This document shows, in pieces, positions 21,123-29,943 of a stretch of DNA of 64,000 bases. The notes beneath the pieces were generated by a model. That model saw only the letters and a list, made by a program, of their open reading frames with translations. It was not told where the DNA came from and made no database searches. The DNA is taken from assembly GCA_030765045.1 (NCBI GenBank), contig CM060963.1, positions 119,975,735 through 120,039,734 on the forward strand. The letters run 5' to 3'. This DNA is from Tenodera sinensis (Eukaryota > Arthropoda > Insecta > Mantodea > Mantidae). Both the position numbers and the translations under genes were made by a program. The number at the start of each line of letters is the position of its first letter. Positions within the stretch are counted from its first letter, which is position 1.

Positions 21123-21941
21123 TCAAAGGAGTTGTTTATGCCATCTTCCCAGACATTTTTCATTTTTAACATCTTTTAATTCATAGGTATGATAACCAAA
21201 TTTTGATATAATTTCTGCAGGACCTTTATATAACAATTCCATCCTTTTGTTCCTACCTCTCAATGCACTTGATAACTTATGGTGTTTAACTAGTACCCAA
21301 TCGCCTATCTTAGGTTCCCATTTATGTTTTCTACTCTTTTTCTTTAATTTTCGCTTCTCTGCCTTTTTCTTGATTCGTTCAAAAGCAATTTTCGCTCTTT
21401 CTTCTTCACTTAACTGAATGTCATTAATTTTCAGTGTTTTTGGTACCCCGATCAATATTGGTTCTGGTTCAATTCCTAACATTAATTTTATTGGTGCAAA
21501 CCCAGTAGTTACATTAATGGTATGATTGATAATCTTTTCTATCAATGGACAATATTTCACCCAATCCTTGTAATTATGATGTGTAAGTACACGTAAATAA
21601 ATTCCTATATCTCGGAGGACACGTTCTGTTGGATTCCCTGATGGAAAGTATGATGAACAATAATTTAGTTTTCTCGAGTCTAATGTCACCCTGATCTTTC
21701 CATTGGCCTTATTTATAATACATAGGGGATTCACAAATTCTGAATTCGAAATCTCAATAACCTCATCTTCTAACATTGACTTTATAACTGCATCTACCTC
21801 TTCTCTTATTGTACTAGGGATAGCTCTCGCTTTATGTGTAAAAGGTTTGATGGGTATCATCTCAAACGAATGAGTATAAATATTACATTTACCAGGTTTC
21901 TCAGAGAATACTTCTTTATTTCGGATTAATATTTCAAACAA
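21123..21941 (-). pseudogene. Element A pol: RT start fused in frame to integrase C-terminal half
   Basis: 272 residues. The first ~90 are the entry to a Gypsy RT (EVFSEKPGKCNIYTHSF, then STIREEVDAVIKSMLEDEVI and GKIRVTLDSRKLN). The next residues are already integrase: SSYFPSGNPTERVLRDIG, which contains the catalytic Glu (in NPTE), followed by the C-terminal domain (KWEPKIGDWVLVKHHK, MELLYKGPAEI, YELKD). Comparison with element B shows that RT motifs A to E, RNase H, the HHCC zinc domain and the first two integrase aspartates are gone, roughly 2 kb. The fusion keeps one reading frame. The product can have neither RT nor integrase activity. Confidence 0.9.
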
Positions 21942-21969
21942 TTTATCCCTCTGTTGTTCATTTAGTTGA

Positions 21970-22746
21970 TCAGCCTGAGTTACTTTTTTTTCTCAACAAT
22001 TCTTCTAAGTCTTCACTACTCTCCCTATCATAGTACCTAGTTGCATCAGAAACCCTCAAATTGTCTATGAAATCATTTTTATCCCATTCTACATTTTCTT
22101 TATTATCGACTCTGTACTCTTTGACATTTACTTCAGTTAATTCCATAGCTCCTACTTTAACATATTCTACAAAGAATGTATCCCCTTGGATTTCTTCTTC
22201 CTCTTTTTCTCTTACAATAGTTTCTGAACTACTATCTTCCACAAAAGGCACTATAATGGTCTCATCTACAACTTTCATTTCTAGAATCATGTTTTTAAAA
22301 TTCACCACAGCTTCCCAGGCATAAAGACAATCACAACCTATTATAATATCTGTCACAAGTCTTCCTACAATCAGAAATAAAATTCCAAGTATTCTCCCAT
22401 TTATTTCAATATTTATCATTGCTTGAAATTTTACTCTCTCTTTTCGTTTTCCCACAGCTAGCGAGCAATATATCCCATTAACTGGTAAAGACATTACTTT
22501 AAAGCCACTACTTTGTAAATTATCATAAAAATTTTGTGAGCATACTGTGCTATTTGATCCTGTATCTATAATTGCATTGTATTGTTTTCCATTTACTCCA
22601 ATTTTGATTTTAGGTGGATCTCCTACTTTTTCGTTTTCGTCGTTTCTATTTTTCCATTCTCTTTTCTTTTGTATCATCATTTGCCTTCCAGGACTATTTA
22701 TTTCCGAGTACTTATCACAATCATTACTAGGATACCCAGTTCTCAC
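21970..22746 (-). CDS. Element A aspartic protease region
   Basis: The 258-residue frame begins just where gag ends, in a shifted frame (overlap around 22743-22746), consistent with expression by frameshifting. The protease signature IIDTGSNSTVCSQ lies at about residues 57-69, followed by the flap-like strands and ILFLIVGRLVTDIIIGCDCL (family pattern ILG-D near the C-side). The rest is acidic linker leading to RT. The frame stops at 21970, next to a run of eight A (minus strand). With seven A the sequence would read on into the RT entry (VTQADQLNEQQRDK), so either one A was gained or the run is a slippery site. Confidence 0.8.
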   Translation of the reverse strand: MRTGYPSNDCDKYSEINSPGRQMMIQKKREWKNRNDENEKVGDPPKIKIGVNGKQYNAIIDTGSNSTVCSQNFYDNLQSSGFKVMSLPVNGIYCSLAVGKRKERVKFQAMINIEINGRILGILFLIVGRLVTDIIIGCDCLYAWEAVVNFKNMILEMKVVDETIIVPFVEDSSSETIVREKEEEEIQGDTFFVEYVKVGAMELTEVNVKEYRVDNKENVEWDKNDFIDNLRVSDATRYYDRESSEDLEELLRKKSNSG

Positions 22747-23213
22747 TGAAGGCGCGTTTGACCGGGTCTGGCGTTTCCCTGATTTTTATGTATTGCTCCT
22801 GTACTATTTCCCGAATTGTTACTTCTGTTTTCCTGCATTAAATCGGGGTTACTTCCTACCATGTTTTTGACCGTGTTAATGGCCTCAACCATTTCCGCAT
22901 TTTCGGGGGAATTTCGTCCATTAGAATACCTTTCTTCCTGTCTTGGTGACCTCGGTCTAAACTCATTATCTCCATTTGTCCAATACCCATCATTTGAATT
23001 TCTACTATGTCCAAAATAACGTCCCCGTCTACCTCGATCAAATCTATTTGTATTCATATAATTCACCCTTATATTTCTTCCCCTTTGATTACCATTTCTA
23101 TTTTGGTGACGCCCTTCCTGGTTATATCTACCTTGATTTTCCCACCGGAATGATTCCATCCTTGGTACTGGTCCTTTATATCTTTCCCTAACCTCACTTC
23201 TATTCTGATAATA
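22743..23213 (-). CDS. Element A gag C-terminal part, Arg/Asn/Gly-rich
   Basis: This follows the main gag frame in the same register after a single TAG codon at about 23213. It is rich in Arg, Asn, Gly and Gln (ENQGRYNQEGRHQNRNGNQR and RGRRGRYFGHSRNSNDG). No CCHC zinc knuckle is present; RG/RN-rich stretches probably serve for RNA binding instead. It ends RPGQTRLQ followed by a stop, where the protease frame begins. Confidence 0.75.
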   Translation of the reverse strand, partial: YYQNRSEVRERYKGPVPRMESFRWENQGRYNQEGRHQNRNGNQRGRNIRVNYMNTNRFDRGRRGRYFGHSRNSNDGYWTNGDNEFRPRSPRQEERYSNGRNSPENAEMVEAINTVKNMVGSNPDLMQENRSNNSGNSTGAIHKNQGNARPGQTRLQ

Positions 23214-24866
23214 CTATGCCCCTTGCCCGAAAGAATTTACAGTTTCTTTTTCTTCATATTTATTTCCAAATGCGTGTTTCGGCTTATTGACTTCTAAGGC
23301 TGATAATAATTCGATCATAGCTGCAATGCTATCGGGTCGGGCTATGATTAGGTAGTGTTGAAGCGTTTCCGGAAAATGTGGAGTAACTATATTTATTAGA
23401 TCTTTTTCATCCAAGGGAGGGTCCAACATCTTCGATTTTCTCGCTATTCTCATAAAATAGTTGACCATCGATTCCTCCGATCTAGGATTAAATTTTCCAT
23501 TGCTTAATTCAACTCTAATATTAGCCTGCCTACTAGCTCCCCAATATCTGGTTAAAAAGATGTTTCTAAAGGTCCTGTAATCATTATTGTTACCCATAGA
23601 AAGGCCTAGCCAATTAGCAGCATTACCCTTTAGACATTTTCTTACTATAACCATCTTGTACTCCTCTGGTATACGTTTCACCGTGAAGTACTCTTGTAAC
23701 CCTTCTAAAAAGGCTTTAGGATCCTCTGAATCTTCATTTTCAAAAACTGGAGGTGTCATTTCATTTAAGACATGGTTAGGCCAATGTAAATTTGAATTGT
23801 CACCTATCCCTGAGCTATTTCCGAGATCAGAATGGGAATTACTGTTACCCCTATTTTGCATCGAAATGTCAGCTGATACACCTGGTATTGCCTCGTTTCT
23901 TGCAACTTCATTACTAAGATTGTTGTGATTACATGCATTTTCATTTAATTTCAAATTTTCTAAGGCCTCTTTTACCTGAGTAATTTCTGTTACTACCCCT
24001 TTTATTTGGTCTGTAACATCCTCCAAATTTCTAGCCTGCCTTTCACTTTCTACATCAGATCTTTCTATTCTAACTTTACACCCCTGTAACTCTTCTCTAA
24101 TTTCTTCCCTTTGTTTGTCTAATCTATATGTTACTTTTTCCCTTTCTTTATCTAATTTTTCACTCACTTGTTGACCTAATTTCTTTTCAGAATTCTTTAC
24201 TTCTTGCCTTATTATCTCTAATTCTCCCTTAACCTGTTCTACCTGTTCTCTATTTTCTTTCACTTCACTACTAACTTTATTAATTTCCTCCCTAACTTCT
24301 TCCCTAAAGGTTTCGAAAGCTCTCTTCTGATTTTCCAATTGCATTCCCAATTCCTGTTGTCCCTTCTCTAATTTCTGTCCTAACTCTATACTAGTTTCAT
24401 CTATCTTTTGACTTAACTCTGTACTCATCTTTTGACTTAACTCTGTACTCATCTTTTTCACTGTTCTTAATTCTTTACTATTTTCATCTATCTTTTTACT
24501 TAACTCTGTACTCATCTTTTCCACTGTTCTTAATTCTTTACTATTTTCATCTATCTTTTGACTTAACTCTGTACTCATCTTTTTCATTATCGTTTGAAAC
24601 ATATTCTCTATTTCTGACATAAATGCTGGCCTTTCTGAATTACTACTAAACATTTCTGAACTACCTCTAGGTGTTTCTCTAACGTTCTGATCTTCTACTT
24701 CTTGGCATATTCTGCTACCAATTACATTCTGATTAAATTCTTCCATCCTACTTACACTTTTCTCAATTTCCGGACTATCGAAACCTAAAAATTCAGTGTC
24801 ACTGTCTTCCATTTCTAAGCTATTTACATGTGTTTTTCTACTCACCAAAATTTTCAATATTTTCAC
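23214..24866 (-). CDS. Element A gag, long coiled coil plus retrotransposon-gag domain
   Basis: 550 residues with an unusual layout. Residues ~75-315 form a long heptad-rich coiled coil (repeats of KKMSTELSQKIDENSKELRT, then many QxxEE/KxxE heptads). From ~365 on comes a retrotransposon-gag domain (EMTPPVFENEDSEDPKAFLE, then CLKGNAANWLGLSM, IFLTRYWGASRQANIRVEL and IARKSKMLDPPLDEKDLI). It ends in a TAG, behind which the Arg-rich tail continues in frame. Gag makes the particle. Element B has the same domain order. Several Met codons near the N-terminus could start it; the first is assumed. Confidence 0.85.
   Translation of the reverse strand: MKILKILVSRKTHVNSLEMEDSDTEFLGFDSPEIEKSVSRMEEFNQNVIGSRICQEVEDQNVRETPRGSSEMFSSNSERPAFMSEIENMFQTIMKKMSTELSQKIDENSKELRTVEKMSTELSKKIDENSKELRTVKKMSTELSQKMSTELSQKIDETSIELGQKLEKGQQELGMQLENQKRAFETFREEVREEINKVSSEVKENREQVEQVKGELEIIRQEVKNSEKKLGQQVSEKLDKEREKVTYRLDKQREEIREELQGCKVRIERSDVESERQARNLEDVTDQIKGVVTEITQVKEALENLKLNENACNHNNLSNEVARNEAIPGVSADISMQNRGNSNSHSDLGNSSGIGDNSNLHWPNHVLNEMTPPVFENEDSEDPKAFLEGLQEYFTVKRIPEEYKMVIVRKCLKGNAANWLGLSMGNNNDYRTFRNIFLTRYWGASRQANIRVELSNGKFNPRSEESMVNYFMRIARKSKMLDPPLDEKDLINIVTPHFPETLQHYLIIARPDSIAAMIELLSALEVNKPKHAFGNKYEEKETVNSFGQGA
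24396..24595 (-). repeat. Coding minisatellite in gag A coiled coil
   Basis: A ~66-bp unit encoding KKMSTELSQKIDENSKELRT is present in three imperfect tandem copies plus partial copies. Unit slippage changes the coiled-coil length by whole heptads. Confidence 0.75.
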
Positions 24867-24992
24867 TATTTCACTTTAACTGCACTTAAACTTGTTCACT
24901 ACACGTTTCACAGATGTTCACACGCTGGGCACCTTCTTGTCTGCTGGTTCGATGCTGATCTGGTCGTCTTGGGGGTTTGGTCCATTCTTTCG

Positions 24993-25016
24993 GCGCCACA
25001 CGTTGGGAAGCCAATT
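24993..25016 (-). promoter_or_regulatory. Element A primer binding site candidate
   Basis: Directly inside the 5' LTR (minus strand, 25016 leftward) the sequence is AAT then TGGCTTCCCAACGTG. Element B has TGGCTTGCCCAACGTGG at the same place. Both resemble the tRNA-Lys site TGGCGCCCAACGTGG but carry TT after TGGC. Confidence 0.6.
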
Positions 25017-25799
25017 TGAAGCTGTAAAATCGTTGTGATGTCCTGGTTTAGATCGCCATTTGAAGCTGAAGTCGTTGGTGATGTGACGTTGCCCTTCGAT
25101 GTAGCTCGCCTCAGCTAGTTCTGCATAAGATCTCTTTATCTCGGGTTTGCGCAAGTGTAATGGACAACCCAAGAACAACTTTTCATATCCTTTATTTCCT
25201 ATTTAAATATTTTCAGGAGTTATGCCGAAAATATTTGTATCTGTAGAGGCATCGCCCTCACATCCGCTCAGCGCGATCTCCCGTACTGGTCTCTCTTTGA
25301 GTACTGACTAGACGCTTCTCTCTTACCCACGCTAAGAAGCCGTTCGTTCCATTTGAATGTCATGACGTCATCCAAGAAAGCCTCGTATCCAAAATGCTAT
25401 TTCCTTTTCCCGCAATTTAGAAATGTCCCTTTCTATTATAACATGTTCTTTTATGAATTTCAAATATATAATTACCTTTTTAGGATTAAATGATGTTTAC
25501 TTTATATTTTATTAGATATATCGCGCGACTTTTAAGGTTTGTAGAACTGACTTTCGAACGTGTATTTTAAACTATGTGGTATGACGTCATGACTCGTTAA
25601 TTTGAAACCAATAATGTGTTTATCCTACGAATTTAACGACTATTATTTACTCATATCTTGCTCACCTTACAACACTTCCTGCTCTATTATCTTTTTATGT
25701 TATTACTTAACACTTATCGCAAATCTCATATCCGGCAATTAAATTAAAACATGTCTTTTTCAAAAGCCCATTCGATCGGAAATCTAAATTTCGGTATCA
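25017..25799 (-). repeat. Element A, 5' LTR
   Basis: 783 bp, paired with 19529-20311. It drives the element on the minus strand. It carries the same two TGACGTCA boxes. The target duplication TCCA follows at 25800-25803. Confidence 0.93.
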
Positions 25800-26119
25800 T
25801 CCATTGCAGGTCTGAATGCATGTCTAGCCGCAAACCAAAAGAAAACTTTCGGCCTGTGTTGCCAGACTGTGAAGGTAATGTCTTCAATAATGTTCGATTA
25901 TCTCCTTTATCTTTCAAGATAGATGGAGTTGTTATTGGACTTTATTATTAGTCATATTTGGATCTCCCAGCATGCGAAATCTGCACACTCATACCCCTAA
26001 CACCCTGTATATCAATTTTTTATCCATTGCAATAGGTGGCACACTATTTTAACATTGCAGTCATCATCGTTTTAATATGCATAAATTTGTTCATATGTAA
26101 AAGAGAGCAGAGATTGTAC

Positions 26120-26282
26120 CTTCTGGTGGCAGATTCTTGCTGACATGTTCTAGTGCTCCTTGTACTTGCTCATCTGATGTTACATCTAGCTGCACCACAT
26201 GCAGATTTTTATTTCCCACAGCACGCAACTTTTCTGCTCCATTCTCCTGAGCCTTAAGACAGCCAGCAAACACTATAGCACC
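26120..26282 (-). CDS. SDR9C-type dehydrogenase, coding exon 3
   Basis: 163 bp between acceptor TTTTCAG and donor GTACAA. It begins in phase 0 after exon 41333-41416 and leaves one base for exon 8595-8769. It reads GAIVFAGCLKAQENGAEKLR, then NLHVVQLDVTSDEQVQGALE and NLPPEG. FAGCL behind the Rossmann glycine motif, and QLDVT, which contacts the adenine/ribose of NAD(P), are typical of the BDH1 / HSD17B2 / RDH group. Codons and phase fit exactly with both neighbours. Confidence 0.92.
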
Positions 26283-26384
26283 CTGAAAATGTTTCACAAT
26301 TTATTAGCAAAGTTTAAATCATATGTTGAATTCACAGCAAAATTCGGAACTGCTAGTTAAATACTAATATATATATATAATCAG

Positions 26385-26771
26385 AAGAAGAATATTCTTC
26401 TTCTAATTACCCTTCCCTTATGTAGGACTTACACTCCCTAGGACTTACAAGCCAATGCCTAGGGTCAGACGCCTATCGGGGAGCACAGGAATCTATGGAC
26501 CAGACAGAGTGAAGACCTGGAAGTGGGTGGTCAGCCAAGCACCAAGTATGAGTGAGGAAAAGAATGATATGAAATGCAACCAAAATAGATGATTGGAAAG
26601 GTGATAATGGAGCAATTGGTGGAATGAGTGGCGGGGGAAACCTGAGCACCCGGAGAAAACCCGCCCTGACGTCACTTTGACCACACGAATACCACATGCG
26701 GGTTCCTGGGATTGAACCCGGGCCACCTAGGTGGTAGCGAGCTTGCTAACCGCTCGGCCATGGCACTGCCA
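26385..26771 (-). mobile_element. tRNA-derived SINE
   Basis: On the minus strand the element starts GGCAGTGCCATGGCCGAGCG, with an A box (TGGCCGAGCGGTTAGC) and a B box (GGTTCAATCCC) spaced as in a tRNA. A central region follows with GGGTTTTCTCCGGGTGCTC, and the tail ends near a TTCTTC/GAAGAA palindrome and (TA)n. It is a retroposed Pol III transcript (tRNA-Ser/Leu-like head), not a tRNA gene, because the tRNA-like part continues straight into the SINE body. Confidence 0.75.
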
Positions 26772-27080
26772 TATACATATTCACTAGCAGAAAAAAAAAT
26801 TGCAACACCATCAAGGATTGCTTAAATTTATGGTAAGTTAAATGAACCATAATACATTATGAACCATGTTTATATTTAATGCTTCTAAAATGTTCTTTTT
26901 TTCTGGTTTCCAAATGTCGTTTTGTCTTACCAATGTAAATATTATCACAGTCTAGACAGTCAAATTGATAAATACCAGACTTCTTGCAATTTGAAGTGAA
27001 GTGTGAGTTTCTACATACTTTATGTTATTTGTGGGTCAATTTGCTTCACTGTTAATAGCTTCATGTGTGTATATTTAAAC

Positions 27081-27293
27081 ATTAGTTTTGAAGCATTAGC
27101 ATTTTTAGCTATGACGTAATTTTACAGTTCATGATGGTTTGGCTGTAATGTAATAAAAATCTGTTTAATCAAAATCTTTATGGACTAAAACCTGATGTCA
27201 AACAATTTTCAAAATTACAAGATAAAAAAGACGTACTCTTGTGGATATTCAGATTTTGGATCTTTGTTTACAATGGAAAGTAATTCCATTTTT
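27081..27293 (+). other. PLE leader / ORF start region
   Basis: This follows the 5' partial repeat. A plus-strand frame ending in YSDFGSLFTMESNSIF runs up to the insertion point of repeat D1 and may be the N-terminus of the PLE ORF. The frame continues at 28143. Confidence 0.4.
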
Positions 27294-28142
27294 ACTTTCT
27301 CTACTGGTAAGTAGGGGAAGTATTGTATTCCACCCAAAAATTTGATGTCGAGATTTCACCAGAAATATATGTTATGAGACACCCTGAATCCAAAAAAAGC
27401 ATTTTTAGAAAAAGGTCCATGTGTGTGTCTGTGTGTCTGTGAGTCTGTGGACAGCGTAACTCAAAAACAAAAAGTTGGTTAAAAATCAAAGTTGGTATCT
27501 AAGTTTAATGTCTTTCAAGGATGCGACACAAAGATTTTGAAGAAAATAGCCTCAACCTAAACTACCCTTTAGATGAAACAGTTTTAGAAAATTTTTATTT
27601 TCTTGAAAATGGCTCTAATGATTTTGATTAAAATGTCATATGTTTGAGATATTTTAATGACAAATGAAATATATATCTTGAATTTCCTGGCTATAGCCCC
27701 TATAGTCGTATTTACTCTGGATGATTTTTGCATAACAGGTAAACTGTTAGAGATAGACCAAATCATACTCTACAAAAAATGTAGATCTTGCTAAAATACA
27801 CAATTTATGTCTAAATAAATTTTGTTGTAGGCTGATCCATTTCGGAGATATTCCTTGTTATGTGTGTGAGTTTCAGAAAACTTTCATGAAATGGATCATT
27901 GTTGTTCATTTTTTTATATGTTAAGTGTGCAAGGAAAACAGAATCTCAAAGCTTTACAAGATTTGACAATCGCACTAAGCCTACTGTATCCTAACATTCC
28001 CCTTGCACCTACAAAGAAATAACCAATATGATAATTTTTACAAATGTTTATCTCAACTAACATGAAGAAAATATAGGAATAAGAGTTTGTAAGAATGGTT
28101 AGTATAAGAGTAGAGAAAGTCATGTGAGTGCAACACATAAGA
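27294..28142 (-). repeat. Repeat D, copy 1 (full length, 849 bp)
   Basis: D family consensus, seen in at least ten copies: it begins TCTGATGTGTTGCACTCACA, followed by TGACTTTCTCTACT, and ends AGTAGAGAAAGT. ACTTTCTCTACT near the start is the inverted repeat of the last 12 bases. Inside are a CA/GACA simple repeat and no long ORF. This copy is inverted and sits in a T5-6 tract of the PLE. Confidence 0.85.
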
Positions 28143-28261
28143 TTTTTTATCATGAAAATAATTAAATTGGACAATAATAGTGCTCATCAAAGGGCAGTGG
28201 AAAGGAAAGTGTTTGAAGTGAAGCATGGTTTTCATTTTAATCAGTTGAAACATATTGAGTT
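28143..28261 (+). pseudogene. PLE ORF N-terminal segment
   Basis: The frame reads HQRAVERKVFEVKHGFHF and NQLKHIEL and stops being PLE at 28262. The same frame resumes behind the LINE insertion at 33702 as HIELELYQLHLKW. The joint shows that this is one ORF cut by a 5.4-kb insertion. Confidence 0.65.
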
Positions 28262-28414
28262 GGCACTCAGAGTTCAGGCAAAAGTTCTGTTATTGAAAGC
28301 CTTGTGGGTCGCCCTTTCTTACCTCGAGGCACTGGGATAGTGACACGGAGACCGTTGATCCTCCAACTGGTGTATTGCTCTAAGGACGACCGTGAACACA
28401 GATCAGAAAAAATG
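28262..28414 (+). pseudogene. Dynamin-1-like (Drp1) GTPase exon, captured copy
   Basis: 51 codons, fully open, reading [20 protein letters not shown], then [18 protein letters not shown] and [10 protein letters not shown], followed by a good donor (GTAAGT at 28415). It holds the P-loop (GxxxxGKS) and switch-I Thr of a dynamin GTPase. GTQSSGKSS with DDREHRS is the form of the mitochondrial and peroxisomal fission GTPase Drp1/DNM1L of insects, rather than classical dynamin. It starts almost at the first base after the target duplication, so no upstream exon or acceptor comes with it. Nothing else of Drp1 is in the window, so it cannot encode a GTPase here. Confidence 0.85.
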
Positions 28415-28661
28415 GTAAGTTCTCGTATATCTATCTCTGTGATCAAATCAAACTCAATAAGTTATACAGTTATCAAAAATGAAGATATAACTAAAACTAT
28501 TAGTTTATTAATTTTAGTTGCAGCTAAGGTTATTAGGCAGGAATTTTTTTTTCTTTCAAATAACTACAACTAAGTTTTACACTTATCTAATAGTTTGGTC
28601 TTCACTGTATAAATCACATTTACTAGATATTACTCCTATGAGTAATTCTATTACAACAACA
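28415..28661 (+). other. Probable intron sequence carried with the Drp1 exon
   Basis: The sequence starts with the donor GTAAGT and is AT-rich, without ORF or repeat similarity within the window. It ends where the jockey fragment begins. Confidence 0.55.
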
Positions 28662-29448
28662 TCACACTGATTTTAAAGCAGCAAGTTCAAGGGTTTGTTT
28701 GGTTCTTTTCAATCTTTGTACTGTGTTGCTGTTTGCTAGCATACGCAGTACCTCTGTATTTTCATGTGCACGTAACCGTCTTTCATGCTTAACCACAGCA
28801 GCTTTAATTTCTTCACTGACAAATGCTATATTCAAGTCCCTGTGGATATTGTCATTGCGTACATACCAAGGTGCTTTTACTATAGCCCTTAGTACCTTAT
28901 TCTGAAATCTCTGAATGATTTCGACATTCGTTTTCTTAGTGCAACCCCTTACGGGTATGCCATACATCCATACAGGTTTTAGCACTTGTTTATAAATCAA
29001 CAATTTATTGTGTTGACTCAGTCCTGAGTACTGTCCCAGTAGCCAATACAGTTTTCTAAATCTTAGATCTAGTTCACTTCTTTTCATTTTTACATGCGAT
29101 TTCCAGTTAAGCTTCTCATCTAGTACTAGACCTACGTATTTTACCTCTTTTTTGTAGGGAACAGTTTGTCCATTTATTTCAGTGGGTACCTTTTCTATTT
29201 TCTTGTTTGTGAAGTTTATATGGACCGACTTGGTTTCATTCAATTTTATTCGCCATTTTTTTTTGTCCAAGTACTGACTTTGCTGATTGTTTTTTGAAGT
29301 TTTTCTGTAGCCTCCTCAACAGTATCTCCCACTGACATAACTGCCATGTCATCAGCAAAAGTCGCCATCTCAGTTTCCTCATCTTGTGGGACGTCTCGTG
29401 TATACAGCAAGTATAATATCTAGGGCTAGGAAGTTCATGCATTTGCAT
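28662..29448 (-). pseudogene. jockey-clade LINE, 3' part of RT
   Basis: On the minus strand it starts with the catalytic block ATFADDMAVMSVGDT (about 29345-29362), has a frameshift near 29270, then reads KKKWRIKLNETKSVHINFT, VKYVGLVLDEKLNWKSHV and LYWLLGQYSGLSQ. It ends with APWYVRNDNIHRDL and LELAALKSV. These RT thumb and C-terminal blocks (TKS-HV/INFT, KPVW-YG, APWYVRN) are typical of the jockey clade. It is 5' truncated, with no endonuclease. Its position between Drp1 intron sequence and LINE-C suggests that it was a resident of the source intron. Confidence 0.85.
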
Positions 29449-29943
29449 GTTTTTTCATAGGGGTTAAAAATGTATGCTTTTACATTATGTCTCTGTCTAG
29501 GGGATATGTGAATAGCAACCACACGGTACCCAAGCTGAGCAGAACATTACTTCCACTTACTGGTGTTTTGCTCCTCACTGTAACTTCTATCTGACTCTAC
29601 CTTGGTCAACTCTTGTTCTCTTCCGACCCCAATGCTATTAGGGTTCCTGAGGGCTAGGGAGTCTTTATTTTTCCAACCTCTCCATTTCTCTATGAAACCT
29701 TAACCCCTAACATGCTGACCTGTCATGGCATGTATACGTACTCTGATTGGTAATCAGAGGATATGGTCGGTGAATTTATTTTGATAATTCTCCAGGTCAG
29801 GTCGGTGAGACCCATAAACCAACGACAGGTGTGGTCCTCCAGACATTCTGGGGGTTGTGAGAGAGCGATGTGACCGCCAAAACATAAAAATATGGTGCTC
29901 TCTAAAAAGCGGTTACATTTATTGCTAAGTCTCTTCAATATTT

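Larger units (their letters stand above)
19529..25799 (-). mobile_element. Gypsy-like LTR retrotransposon A, young and internally deleted
   Basis: 6,271 bp on the minus strand, bounded by 783-bp LTRs (TGAAGC...TATCA) and a perfect 4-bp target duplication TCCA (19525-19528 and 25800-25803). I can find only one base difference between the LTRs (C at about 19999 in AAACGATG against T in AAATGATG), which means a very recent insertion. The internal region holds gag, protease and a pol fusion lacking most of RT, all of RNase H and the front of integrase. It sits in the inverted-repeat element 18160-26007, in an SDR intron and in the gene's own orientation. Confidence 0.93.
18160..26007. mobile_element. 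Unclassified DNA element with ~33-bp inverted repeats, hosting element A
   Basis: The ends CAAGGTGTTAGGGGTATGAG (18160 onward) and CAGGGTGTTAGGGGTATGAG (reverse complement of 26007 leftward) form inverted repeats of about 33 bp with four mismatches. They are flanked by TATA on both sides (18156-18159 and 26008-26011), which could also be a TA duplication. Without element A (19529-25799) the unit is about 1.57 kb. It contains a ~240-bp direct repeat and no recognisable transposase, so it is probably non-autonomous. Confidence 0.65.

Noticed and set aside
26700..26771. Possible tRNA-Ser/Leu gene
   Set aside because: A and B boxes are good, but the sequence runs into a SINE body and no tRNA 3' end or cloverleaf closes. 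Called as SINE.
27294..28142. Repeat D as an intron-generating element
   Set aside because: Ends do not give consistent GT...AG borders at the insertion sites; copies occur in both orientations and duplicate an A/T tract.
28262..28414. Genuine Drp1 gene exon in place
   Set aside because: It lies within a 13-bp target duplication that splits a PLE frame, has no acceptor of its own, and no other Drp1 exon is present.
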